The notes under the pieces are model-generated. The model was not told the DNA's origin. It saw only the letters and a list, made by a program, of their open reading frames with translations, and searched no databases. From positions 46,082-110,081 of the forward strand of contig JAEHOE010000222.1 of assembly GCA_016858145.1 (NCBI GenBank): a stretch of DNA of 64,000 bases. Reading direction: 5' to 3'. The translations under genes were made by a program, and so were the position numbers. Shown here piece after piece: positions 52,018-63,784 of the stretch. This DNA comes from Edaphochlamys debaryana. Its lineage: Eukaryota > Chlorophyta > Chlorophyceae > Chlamydomonadales. Position 1 is the first letter of the stretch. The number at the start of each line of letters is the position of its first letter.

Positions 52018-55017
52018 TCAGTCCCGGCGGTTGTGGGAGTGCACGATGGGGTGCACGGACGGCTCCAGCACAATCAGCATCATGCCTGGGGGCGGAGGGA
52101 CGGTGGGGAGGGGGGAGACAGGGGTGCAGGTTAGGGGGGTTGGGTGAGAGCAATACATAGCTGGGCCTCCACTGCGGCCCTTCCTCCCTCATTCCCACAC
52201 CTCGCCCCCCCCTCCTTGTGTTGCGCCCCTCCTCATGCACCCTCGCACCAAAGCCCACCCCTAGATTGAGATGCTCACCCAGCGTCATGATGCCCCACCT
52301 TACATACAACTCCCTTCCCTTGGCACGCCCCCACCCCCGATCCCCCTTAAAAGATGCTCACCCAGCATCATGAGGAAGATGTACGGCATCCGCGACGCCA
52401 CCGACTCCCGGAACAGCAGCGACCCGATCAGCACCGAGAACAGCACGTTGCAGCGCTTGATGGCCACAACGTACGACACCTGCCGTACATAACGCACGAA
52501 CGAACAGGGTTACGGGTTATGGGTTGCACGAGTGGCGCAATCGTGCTGGTGTGCACCCACGTGTGATGGAGCTCCCGAGGCTGGCGTACTGCCGTACTCA
52601 CCAGCAGGTGCCGTACAGCCAGCAGGAACAGCACCACGGCCGCCAGCTCCAGACAGGAGATCTGTCACGGGGAGGGGGGGGAAGAAAAGTGGCACAGTGC
52701 TCCCGACGAACGCCAGGTCGGCCTCGCCTCGACGCAAACCCCCTCTCCATCCTCCCTTGGCTCGCAGCCCTGGCCCCGGCAGCCCCGGCCCTGTTAGCCC
52801 TCCCCTCACCTCCCCTCGTTGAGCCCCCCTCCCCCCCCCCCAAAGCAGCACCCACCGCCAGCAGCACGCCAAAGTGGTCCCGCAGCAGCAGCAGCAGCCG
52901 CGGCGCCTTGGTGAGCACGTAGGCCAGCGAGGCCAGGCCGATGGTGGCACGCTGCACCGCGAAGTAGGCCCAGATGGAGGGGCCCGTCACCACGCCCAGC
53001 TTGTCCAGGGAGGCGGTCACGGACCAGATGACGGCCACGCCTTGGGATGGGGGGAGGAGGGGGAGGAGGAGGAGAGGGCGTCAGTGTGGGGATGGCAGCC
53101 GAGGAGGAGTCGCCGACTGTCAGGGGCCGGACGGCATGGGGCCCAGGATCTTGCAGGGCCCGTGCAGAGCCCGTGCGCGTGCAGCCCCCCGCGTCCTGGG
53201 TACGTGACTCCTCACCACGCCCTTCCCACTCCAACTTCGCTTGGCTCTACCCACCCCATGCCCTTCCCACAGCCCCCCCCCCCTTGCGCCCCCCGCTCAC
53301 CTATCATGAGCAGCACTCCCGCTCAATCACTGCCCCTGCCCCCCCCCCCCAGCTCCCCCCCCCCCCCACTCCCTCCCCCTTCGCCCCCGCCAAAGACGCT
53401 CTCCCGCTCTCAGCTTCAAACATCCCTTCCCCCTCCCTCCCCCTCCCTCCCCCTCCCCCCGCTCACCTATCATGAGCAGCACCCCCGGCTCCTGGTGCCA
53501 CCCGAACCCCGCCCCCTGCCGGAGCATGTCGGCCGCGTGCCGCATGCGCCGCCACGACTTGCCGCCGCGCTTGCCCAGAGACGAGCCGCTGGGGCCGCCG
53601 CCGCCGATCCCGCCCGACCCAGATCCAGATCCAGCCGCCGACAACATCAGCCCCGCTGTCGACTCCACGTCTCCGGTGGACGCGCACCGACCCACATGGC
53701 TCCGGTCCCGATCGCGGTCAGAGCCGTCTAGCAGGCTGCTATCGCCGGCCGCCGCCGCGGCGGCGGCGGCGGCTTTGGAGGCGGCGGCGGCACCGCCCCC
53801 CGGTGCCCCCCCCTTGAGGTTCAGCAGGTAGCCGCCTAGCGTCACGATGCAGACGCCTTGGTGTGGTGAAGGGGAGGGGAGGTAAGGGGTGTGTGTGAAT
53901 GAGAACCCTCCCGGGCCTTCGCCCAAGCTCCCAGCCGTCAGCTGCGCTAACGCACAGCCACTCTCCGAGCCCCAAGCAAGCCCCGCAGGCCCACTCAGGC
54001 CCCGTTGGGCGCCTGCCGCCCCCCCGGCCGTGTGCCATCACTGCCCCCGCGCCCCGCCCCAGCTCGGGTCCCTACTGCCCCAGATCGCCTCCTTACTCCC
54101 CCCAGCCATCACTACAGCAGTACAGTGCCCGCACAGAGGCAGGGATCATGCTACCCCAGCCCTCTCACTGGAGTCCGCTGGGGGCACGAGACGCGGACTC
54201 AACAGCCTGCTTGCCGGCCGTCTCATAACTGCCGCCTTGCTGACCCTTGCGGTGCTCGATTCAACCCTGGTACCTTGCAGCCCCCTGAGCATGGCTGGCC
54301 CCCAATCATGATCACACCCTGCCATACCGCCCCCCAGCTCCCGGCTCCCACCTCCCAGCCTGTGGGGCCCTCGGGCTCACCTATGAGCCCACTGGGGGTG
54401 GGCAGCTCCCCGAGGAAGATGTAGGCGGTGGCAATGAGGATTGCTGGCGTGAAGGCGAGGTAGGGGATGGTGAGGGAGAGCGGCGAGAGCTGTAGCGCTC
54501 TCTGGTATAGGTACCGGCTGGCCAGGAGCAGCAGGCTCGAGACTATGGTGGTTACGTAGAAGACCCGGGCGTGTTTCATGCCCGCTAACCCCTTGTAGTG
54601 CCCAGTGTATCCCACGGCCGCGACTGAGATCACGGCGTCTAGGAGAGCCGGCACGGTGACCAGGCCATCCGAGGGGATGCCCAGCACCGAGGAGGCGTGT
54701 TTCCTGGAGAGCAAGGAGGAACAGGGGCGGGGTTTGTGGTGAAGGGTGAGGGGAGGGGTGAGGGGAGGGCGGAGGGGCTCAAGGGAACGGGAACGGCCAA
54801 GAGGGGCAAGGGCGAGGTTCAGGGGTCGCGCGGGGGTCAGACCGGTGCAGAGCTGGTCGGGGCCAGCGCAGAGGCGCCCCCGCAGAGGTTCCCGAACCCT
54901 CGCGACGTGTGAGCACGCCCTTACTCAAACTCAGCACCACCATGCCTACCTCGTGACATCAATGGCCGTGTGCGTCAAGGCCGCTAGCCCGGCCAGGGCG
55001 ACGCCGATGCCCAGCAT
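52018..55017 (-). CDS. EamA/drug-metabolite-transporter family membrane protein
   Basis: Seven exons in phase (55017-54950, 54703-54381, 53856-53467, 53040-52856, 52661-52602, 52479-52362, 52085-52018) give about 403 residues. Hydrophobic helices are spread over both halves: LGIGVALAGLAALTHTAIDV, TTIVSSLLLLASRYLYQRAL, LSLTIPYLAFTPAILIATAY, GVCIVTLGGYLLNL, then GVAVIWSVTASLDKL, CLELAAVVLFLLAV, YIFLMMLGMMLIVLEP. The two-fold layout and the NVLFSVLIGSLLFRE motif near the end are typical of EamA transporters that move small metabolites. The substrate cannot be told. Between the halves lies a loop of about 100 residues rich in Ala, Gly and Ser, much longer than usual. It shares a 528-base divergent promoter with the PfkB kinase gene. 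Confidence 0.85.
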
Positions 55018-55544
55018 TGGCGCGCCCCGTGTGCTGCGGGCCCTCCTGGTGTCCTCTGTAGCCCGATCAGTTGCTGCCTATTGAGTATCTCGGTGTTGGT
55101 GCACTAAGCGGCGCGGTGAAATACGCAGAAAGGAGCAACAGCCGCTCGATTGAACTCGCTTTGGACTGGCGCAGTGCTCGCGGAGTGTTTGACCTGGTCG
55201 CGATGAAAACAAGTGAAGCGCAAAAATTGTCTCGTGAGGGGCGCTGCGCTCTTATGGGGTTCCTGCTGGACCGACTTTGCGAGCCGCGGTGAAGTCACGA
55301 GCGCGCCCACGAGCTGCAAGACGGGGAGTGATTGCGTTTCTATGCCCCCGACGAGATCGCTGGGTCGCTGCTTGAGCAGTGAACTGAGCGGAGCAGACAA
55401 CATTGCACCCGCATGAGGTGCCGTACCCGACCCCCAAACTTCCGTGTCCACACGGCTGCTCCGCCCGCAAAATGCCACACCTTTAAAGCCGGCCACCCAA
55501 CCCGGTCGAGCCAACGTAAACTCCCACACTCCTCCACGAGAAAA
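55018..55544. promoter_or_regulatory. divergent promoter region transporter / PfkB kinase
   Basis: A 527-base interval between start codons on opposite strands. It is free of the G/C homopolymers that fill the introns. No defined motif was recognised. Confidence 0.45.
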
Positions 55545-58056
55545 ATGAGCGTGCTCGCTAGCCACCGCTGCGCGGAGGCGGCTTCGACCTCGCCGCGATG
55601 CCTCGCAAGCCAGCGGCCAGGCGTCGCCCGGGCTCTCCCCCGAGCCCGCCGTGGACCTTCACCTGTCTCGTGCCTCAACCCTCGCAAGCAACACCACGTT
55701 AACGCCGCCGCGGCGTTGCCTTACACGCCGGCCACAACGGTAACCCCGACCACGGCGCCTCGGCCCACATCGGCCGGTGGAGCACCTGGCTCTGGTCTAG
55801 GGGCTGATATCATCGGCCTGGGGCAAGGCATCGTGGACTGGTCGGCATCCGTTTCCGATTCTCTGCTCAACTCATTTGACGTGCCTAAGGGCGGACGCAG
55901 GTAAGCGATTACCTTTTCTGAGCGTTGGGCGTGCGTAGGTTGCGTGGGAGCTTGTGTGCGTGGAGTGCATCCCCGCCGCAAGCCGGCTGTGTGGTGCGCC
56001 CCAGTCCGGCTCTAGCGGCTGCCGCGGTGTGAGCGTGGCACGTAATCCTATCGCTTGGGAGGCTAGGATCCTGGTCGTCGTGGCGACGCGACCGCCTGGA
56101 TAGAATGGCCACAGGCTTGCGGGACTCGCTGCGTGCCTCGGGGTTACCCGCCCTTCACCCGTTTCCCCCCGCATCCTGCTTAATCCTGTAGGGTCATCAC
56201 TGTGGATGAGCGGGCGGCGGTGATGGAGACGCTCGACGAAATGGGCGCCCCGAGCCAGGTGCGCCCGACCTGCCGACCTTCGCCTCGCCCCAATCCTCGA
56301 CTAGTTTGGCTCTGCTACCGTCCTCGATAGCCCCCTCGTCGGCGGGTGGGCTTGGGCTGCGGTGCGGTTGCCGAGCTGCGCGGGTGGTGCCACGCGTCCA
56401 CACCCGGTCCGCAACCTCCTTCGGGTTACCACCGGCCGTTACTCCGCCCTCCGCGCCACCGCACGCGCCCCCGTGCCCACACCCCACTCCCTGCTGCCCT
56501 CTCCCCTCACCCTCCTCACCTTCCTCATCCACCACGCCTCACCTACCCCTCCCAACCACCTCCTGCACCCCAGGTCTCGGCCGGCGGCTCCCTGGCCAAC
56601 ACGCTGGTGGGCGTGGCCCGGCTCTCGCGCGCCTCGGGCCAGGCCCTGCGCGTGGCGCTGGGCGGCTCGCTGGGCACGGACACGCTGGGGCAGTTTTTCA
56701 CCAGCCAGATGCGGCACGCGGGCGTGCGCTGCGTGCTGGACAGCCACCACCCGCCGCACGCGCACGGCGAGGCGCAGGACCGCCCCTCGATGCCCGAGGT
56801 GGCCTCCATGCAGCACCAGGCCCCCGGCCCCAGCGGCCACACGGGCACCGTCATGGTCCTCACCACCCCCGACGCCCAGGTGGGGACACGCGCAGCGCCG
56901 AGGGGGCAGCAGGGGGCGTAGGGGCAGCGCCGAGGAGGGCTGTGACGGGACCTGGACCGCCTTCCCTTGCATCCTGGGGCGCACCCAAGCCCTGGCCACC
57001 ATGGTGTGCAGCCGCCGCGCCCGGCCGTCAAGCCCAAATCCGCACGTGCGCATCGCCCTTGCCTGATTTCCTCCCCGTCTATCCTTACCCGCAGCGCTCG
57101 TTCCTATCGTTCTTTGCCGCCGACCGCCTGGAGCTGTCGGAGCGGCTGCGCGCGGCCGTGCGCTCCAGCCGCATGGTGGTGCTGGAGGGCTACCTGTGGG
57201 AGCTGCCGGGCGCCGAGGAGTACATGATGGAGGTGCTGCGCACGGCGCGCGCGGCAGGCGCGCAGGTGGCCATGACGGCCGGCGACCCCGGGGTCGTCAG
57301 CCGCCACCGCGCCGCCATGCTCCGCGTCGTGCGGGCCGGCATCGACATGCTCTTCACCAACGAGGACGAGGCGGTGGCGCTTGTCGGCTCCTCCCCGTCC
57401 GCACCCTCCTCCGAGGGGGAGGAGGCGCTGGTGAGCGTGGAGGATGCCGCGGCGCTGGCGGCGGGCGGCCGCTCGGGCGTGGAGCTGGCGGCGCTGCAGC
57501 TGGCGGCGGTGTGCCCCATGGTGGTGGTGACGGCGGGGTCCAAGGGGTCCTTTGTGGCGGCCATGGGGCAGCTGCACGAGGTGCCGCCCTACTGGCTGCC
57601 GCAGGGGCCCGTGGACACGTGCGGCGCGGGCGACGCGTACATGGTGAGCGGGGCCTGTATGCTTTCCACGGGGCGTGGGGCTTGTGCGGTTAGGGGCGCA
57701 ACAAGGGGCGGCGGATGAACGAAGCAGGGCCTCCTCGCCTTGTCCGGTGGGCTCTGACCAAAGGCACAACCTTGAAACCCGCGCCCGATCCTGACCCCGC
57801 CTCCCCTCTCCCCCTCGCCCGCTCCTCCCAGGCCGGCTTCTGCTACGCCGTGCTGGCCGGCTACGACCTGCGCACCGCGGGGGAGTTCGCCTCGCGCACC
57901 GCCTCTGCGGTCATCGGCCGCTTCGGGCCGCACCTGTCGGACGAGGACGCGGAGCTGCTGGTGGCGCAGCTGCCGGAGCACACGGGGGCGCTGAGGGTGG
58001 CGCTGGGGGGAGCGGGCGCCGTGGAGCTGGGCGCGGGCGAGTTCGAGGGGCTATGA
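55545..58056 (+). CDS. organelle-targeted PfkB-family carbohydrate/nucleoside kinase
   Basis: Five exons in phase (55545-55900, 56192-56258, 56574-56879, 57095-57643, 57832-58056) encode 500 residues. The first 70 or so residues are rich in Arg, Ser and Ala and poor in acidic residues, as in plastid or mitochondrial transit peptides. The fold then starts at ADIIGLGQGIVDWSASVSD. The substrate-side signature VSAGGSLANTLVGVARLS is at 142-159, and the PfkB signature 2 DTCGAGDAYMAGFCYAV spans exons 4 and 5, with the catalytic base Asp423. MLFTNEDEAVALVG and VVVTAGSKGSFVA fit the family core. Members phosphorylate ribose, fructose, adenosine or related compounds with ATP, and the exact substrate cannot be inferred. 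An acidic Ser-rich insert follows the NEDEA motif. Start Met 55545 is the first ATG of the exon 1 frame. Confidence 0.9.
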
Positions 58057-59126
58057 GGGGCTGCTGTGGCGGATGGGCACTGCCCAGGGTGGAGTGCGCT
58101 GGTGTGAGGGCGGCCGGGCTCGTGAGCTGCTCACTGGGGCTGCGAGCGGCTGTCGAGCGCGAGGCTGCTGGGCCCCTGCATGGTAGCCCGGCCGTGTGCC
58201 GTGATGAGGGGCGGCAGGCGGGCGCCGCTGAGAGAGACGGCGAGCGGCTGGGGGCGGCAGGGGGGCGCTCCCGGCACCCTTGCCTGTGAGCTTGGCCCGG
58301 TGGTGCCGTGCCGTGGGCTTTCGTTCGCGGAGTTGTGAAACCCAATCCTTTAGTTTAGTTTATCCTTGGGGGCGGCCCTTGGCCCCGGTCTCGGGCCCAC
58401 CCTGTGTACCACTAGGCCTCTCCTTCCGTGGACAGAGCTTTTTGTATCATTTCTGTTTGGCGGCTGCAGCTGCTACTGCCTGGTTGGGTGGCATGCATGC
58501 GATTGGCGCGCCCGGCCCTTCGACGACGAAGGGACGGGCGCCTTGTGGAGATTGACATCTGGTTTCCGCTTTGGCTTCTGCTCTGGACTTGTTGACGACT
58601 CGAGGCTTTCGGGGCTGGGGGCGAGCGTTCGGGCATGACGAGACGTGTTACGACGGCTGGCGGGTGTGGGCTGAGTGGAGCGTGCACGGACGGCGGCATT
58701 GCTGTGAGAAGCTTGTGAGCTTGAGAAGCGACTGCCTTGCCCGAGCGGCCTGGAATGGCTGCGGTCGGGGCTAGAGGGTTGGACGGGGAGGAAAGAGTGG
58801 CCGAGACGGATCGCGCGGCGGGGTGGGGTGATGAGTAACCCTCGCCCCCGGCGAGGACTCGACGCGCCGACGTCGAGACACCCGCTGTTGTTACCCACGT
58901 TGTGGCTCTTGTCCCCTTGTCGCTACTTTCATCCTTAAGCATAGATAGGGAAAGCTCTTGAGCCTCTTGAGCAGGGCGCCGGCACATGCGCTGCAGCAGC
59001 CGCGAAACAACGACTCCCGGAGCCCCGCCCCGCGCGCCCTGCAGCCCCCCGCGCCCGAGCTGCCTCCACCCGCGCTGCTGCCGCCCGCCCTCCGCGCCTC
59101 CGCGTCCCTTGGTGCGGCAGGGCAGA
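58057..59126. other. intergenic
   Basis: Between the PfkB stop and the next start on the same strand. No exon chain or repeat was supported. A pyrimidine-rich AT-richer patch occurs near 58340-58470. Confidence 0.45.
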
Positions 59127-62100
59127 ATGGCTGCAGCTCAGGATCAGCCGCAGCCGCAGCCGCGGGCGGCGTCGCACCGCGCCGACTCGGAGCAGCCTCA
59201 ACCTCAGTCTCAACCGCGGGAGCAGCAGCAGCAGGATGAGGGGGACAGCACGAGGCCTCCCGAGAGGGAGAGGGAGTGCTGCTGCGGAGGCCACGGCGCC
59301 ACGGCCGCCGCGGCCGCTGACGAAGCGGCTGCCGCGCACGCTGCCGCGTCCGCCGCCCCTGCCGGACCGCGGGTCCGCACCCGGCTGGCGGCCTCCCCCC
59401 AGCAGCTCTACGACCTGTACGCCCAGGACAGGTGGGGGACCGTGGGGGCCCCTCACAGGTCGAGCGCATTGGGGCCAGTGTTTGTCCTTGCCCCCAGCAG
59501 CCAGGGGGGTTGCAACCGCACCTTTATGCCGGACCTCTTCCCCTGTCCCAAGGCCTATCTAGGCAGACGGTCCCAAATAGTCCACAGCGCTCCTTCCAAT
59601 CCACGCATAAGCCTCCCTCTTCCGGCTGTGTCAGGGGCGTGCTGCCACTCAACGCCCCCCCCCCACGCCCTCTTCCTCCCCCCCCCCAGGCTAGTGCTGC
59701 ACTCCATCCCGCTCTTCAGCATGTGCGCCCGACCCGGCTGCTTCAAGGACGAGTGAGCCGAGGAAGGGGGGACGAGGCGGCACGAAGACCGTGGCTCCTG
59801 CGCTTCATTGACCCATCCTTATTGCGTCTTGTGCCCCGTCCGCCTACGCCGCCCCGGTCCCCCCAGCCGTGTGGCGCCGTGATCTCGTATCTCGCTTCCC
59901 CACCCCCATTTAACCCCCGCCCCCTTTCCCCAACCCCTCCCCCCCCAGCTCCTCCCTCATGTGCGGCTCGCTGCTCTTCTTCCGCGGCCTCCGCCACCGG
60001 CCCTCGGGGGGGCAGGCCACGCCCAACGGGGTGGCGCGGTTCGGTGGGGGGAGGGGGGGGTGGGGGGGAGGGGAAGAAGACCGGCCTCCTCTGGGCCCTG
60101 TGGCGCCAATAAAGCTCAGCACGTCGCCACGCTGTAGCCACTTTCTGTAGCCCTTTGCACCCCGTTGCCATCTGCCCCACCCCTCGCCCCCTCCCCCACC
60201 CCCAAGGCGATGAGAGCCGTGTTCGCTCCACCGTCTTTGCCTCCCTGCACGACCTGCAGGCACGGAAGGGGGTCGGGGGTGGGTGCGGGCCGGGGGCAGG
60301 CAGGGCCCCGGCCATGAAACCTCATGTCCTCACCCCCCCCTTCTCTGTCAGCCCCCAACCTCCCCGTCCCAGAACTGCTTTGGCCCCTTGAACTTGTCTC
60401 CCGCAGTCCCCTCGCGTGGCCCCGCTCCTGTGCTCCCTTCCGCCTTCGCCCCCCATAACTCGTCCCAATCCCACTCAGCTGAAACTGCCCCTGCGTTGTA
60501 ACCCTCTCTTGTACCCCCCCCCCCTGGCTACACACACCCGCTCCTCAGGAGGTGTGGGCCGACCACCACAGCATGGAGGCGCAGAAGCCGCCCGAGGTAG
60601 GGGGGGGGCGCTAGAGGGGAGGGGGGTAGAGGGGTAGAAGGATAGGGGGGCGGGCGGGGGGCATGGGGGGCGGTGTGGGGAGGAAGGCAGGAGGGCACCA
60701 CAGTATGGAGGCGCAGATGCCACCCCAGGTAGGGGGGGGGTAGAGGGGAGGGGGGTAGAGGGGAGGGGAGGAAGGGGTTGAGTAGGCAGAAGGGGGAGGT
60801 TATGATGGCAGAGAGGGCCGGGATGGCAGAGGGGGCCGGGGAAGTACCGCCTTCCCACCGCAGGGAGCTGGGGGGGAGGGGAAGGAGGAGATGGAAGGGT
60901 TGAAGGGCAGGGCGTGGCGGGGTCCGTGCGGCACCCCAGACCCCTGCATTCATTGGCCTGAGCCCCTGTGCCCAGCGGCGGCACCCGCACGGCCCCTTCG
61001 TGTTCTTCCAACACCACGACATGGCGGACATGGTGGGGAGGGGAGGGGGGAAGGGGGGAAACGGGGGGGAAAGGGGGGGAATGGGGGGCACAGGGGTTTG
61101 CGGCACCCCTAGTGCTGAGGCTGACAAAGGGACGTGGGCGCACCGCGGGATGCGGCCTATGGTACGGATACTTGCATCACATCGCTGCCCTCACCTCTTA
61201 CCCCCTCTCCGCAGGCCAACGCCGCCGGCGGCCAGCCCCCCGACTCCTACCTGGACTGCCACCCGGGGGGCCCGGGGCCGCACTACCTGGCCCGCCACCC
61301 CGGCTTCGACTTCCGGGCGCACTGCGAGGGGCAGCCGCTGCCGCGCCTGCCGCGGGAGGCGGCGTCCAAGGGCATACAGGTGGGAGGGGGGGGGGCTGGG
61401 GTTGCAGGGAAGGGGAGGGGGTAAGGAGAGCGCGTGTGCGGGGGGGCAGGGCGGCAGCCGCTGCTGCACCTGCCCGGCCCCCCCCGGGAGGCGGCGTCCA
61501 AGGGCATACAGGGGGGGGGGAGGGCCCGGGGGGAGGGAGAGAGGGGTTTCCGGCGTGGGGTTCCGGGGTAGGGAGAGTGTGTCTGCAGGGGCTTAAGCCC
61601 TTGCCGCAACCTCTTCACGAGGCGGCGGCGTCACAGGGCAACTGGGAGGCGGGAAGCGGGACGTGGGTGCCTCTTCCAATTATCTTGCAAAACCGGGCCA
61701 GTTGCCAGTCACTCGACCATGGGCAGTCACATCCAGCAATTCCTCACCCCGCTCTCCCTTCCGCCTCCTATCAGTGGAACGAGATCCGCGCGGCTCTGTC
61801 GTACCGCAATATGGTGGGATACGGCCGTATGGGGGTAGAGAGGGGTGGCAAGAAGGGGGTTAAGTCAATGTTGCCACCCCTCTAACGTCTAACCCCCTCT
61901 TTCCTTGCTTCCCGACCTCAAGCCCCTCTCCCCCTCTCCGTAGTCCGCGGAACACGCCCTACACCCCAACCAAGCGCTTCGCTTCGTTGATGTCTTCTAC
62001 CCACTCTCCCCCTCCCCCCCCCCCCCCCCCCTGACAGGTAGGCCTGGCCTTCATCCACGACCCCTCGGAGGACCCCCGGCAGTACCTGGCGGAGGCGGAG

Positions 62101-62980
62101 CGGCTGCGGCGGGAGCTGGCGGCGGCGGTGGCGGAGGAGGCCCAGGTGGGCCCGGGGTGGGCCTGGGGTTTGGGCCTGGGCTGGGCCTGGGCCTTTGGCC
62201 ATGTCGTGTTGCCGAGCAGGGACGAGGCGGCTACCTGCTGCTGTCTTCCTGCCCCTCCACCTCCCCTCCCTTCTCCCTGCCCCTACGCCTGGCCCCTCCA
62301 ACCATGGCCCCTCCCCCTGAGGAGTCCCTCCTCCCCCAAAGCCCCCCGTTCGGCCCCCCCCCTTCCACCCACCCCTCTCCCTGTCCCCTCCACCGCACCC
62401 AGGCCTCCGCTGACGGCGCCGCGGGGCGGTTCGGCAGCGGCAGCCGCGCAGGGGCGGCCGCGGGGGGCTCGGCGGCCGGGGGCACTGCGCCCGCGCCGCC
62501 GCCGGCGTCACCGGCGAAGGCGAGCGGCGGCAGCTGCAGCTGCTGCGGAGCGGTGGATGCGGCAGCGGCGGCGGCGGCGGCGGAGGGGGAGGGGGAGGGC
62601 CAGCCAGGCCCCGCCCCCCGGCTGGACCCAGGGCAGGAGGAGTCCGGGGCGGAGGCGAAGGAGGAGGGGAAGGAGGGGAAGGAGGGGGAGAGGGGCGAGG
62701 AGGGGGAGAGGGGCGCTGCCCCCGCCCCCCGGCTGGACCTGGTGATGTGTGTGCTCGCTGTGGACCAGGCGCGGGGGGTGAACGGTCACCTGGTGGTGGT
62801 GGAGGGGGGGCAGGGGGAGGGGGAGGGGGAGGGGGAGGCGGAGGGGAAGGAGGCGGGGGAGGGGGGGGGCAGGGAGAGGGGGTGGGAAAGGAGGGAGGCA
62901 AGGGAGGGGTGGGCAGGGGGCGGGTGGTGAGCATGGAGGAGTACGTGGGGCGGCTGGAGGCGGCGGGCAGGCTGGGGTGA
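59127..62980 (+). CDS. unrecognised multi-exon protein with Cys/His motifs
   Basis: Exons that join in phase: 59127-59431, 59690-59752, 59949-60043, 60207 to about 60263, 60549-60596, 60976-61032, 61215-61379, 61775-61813, 62038-62145 and a last exon from 62402. The N-terminus is Gln/Ala/Pro-rich. Complex, non-repetitive segments follow: VLHSIPLFSMCARPGCFKDD, SSLMCGSLLFFRGLRHRP, EVWADHHSMEAQKPPE, PFVFFQHHDMADM, DSYLDCHPGGPGPHYLARHP and VGLAFIHDPSEDPRQYLAEA, then a coiled-coil-like helix. I do not recognise the family. Exon 4 seems to end at a GC donor (CTGCAG|GCACGG). The end is uncertain: the last exon reads to a stop at 62930, but MEEYVGRLEAAGRLG in another frame, ending at 62980, looks more like real protein. 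A final intron in the Gly/Glu-rich stretch would join them. Confidence 0.6.
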
Positions 62981-63784
62981 GGGAGGCCCTGGTGGGTGGA
63001 GGGATGCAGGTGTGAGGTATGGGTTACCGGGGGCTGAACTGAGGACCGGTGCACGAGTTATGAGGACTGAAGCCGACCTGCCCCGGGAGTGGCTTCGGGG
63101 ACCCTGTATGATGCGAATTCAGGGAAGGGGGTTACTGAGGATCAAGCAGACTGGGCAGCATCGGTAGTATCAATTGAAATGATGTTGCACGAGGGCTGGG
63201 TTTGGAGGACCGGTGCATGAGCAATGAGGTCTGAACGCAGCAAGACTCGATGGGGAAGGGCTGATGATGTGGGCTTGATGGGCAAGGGCCCGGAAAGGGA
63301 CAGGAGTGTAGGTAGGTAGGCAGGCGTGCATTAGGTGGATTGGAGGTTGTGAGTTGCACTAGAGTTGCAGATGTCGAGCCACCAAGGCACCAGGGCAAGA
63401 GCTGGGTTGAGCTGCGGGCTAGGGCACTGCGGGGCTGAGGTACACTGCCATGCCAGCCAGAGGTGCGGGCGGCGGGGGGTGACAGGCTATGGCTGCACTG
63501 CCATGCCAGCCATGCCAGTGCTGGGCTGGCAAGCCTTTCTACTGGCATGCCTACAGACCGGTCGGCACTTTGTGTGCTTGCATCATGTAAGGGGCCCGTA
63601 CGCATGTACAGCGTCGTACCGCAAGCTGTGTATGGTGTCGCTGTCCTTCTCCCCCCCCAAACCTGCGCTCCCCACCGGTCCCTTGCGCCACCCACGATTC
63701 CCTTCCTTACGTATCGCACCTCCCCAACTCTCAGCCCCTTTCGACACTGTTTCGCGACAGCTGCGACTGCATCCCGGCGCAGCG
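62981..63784. other. intergenic with short repeats
   Basis: GGACCGGTGC(A)GAG-type strings recur near 63042 and 63210, and CACTGCCATGCCAGCC occurs twice (about 63444 and 63497). No gene was seen before the ATG at 63785. Confidence 0.45.

Noticed and set aside
56306..57718. 470-codon frame over PfkB exons 3 and 4
   Set aside because: It reads through two introns with good splice sites. Exon 3 in the kinase frame (GGSLANTLV) lies in a different frame of the upstream part.
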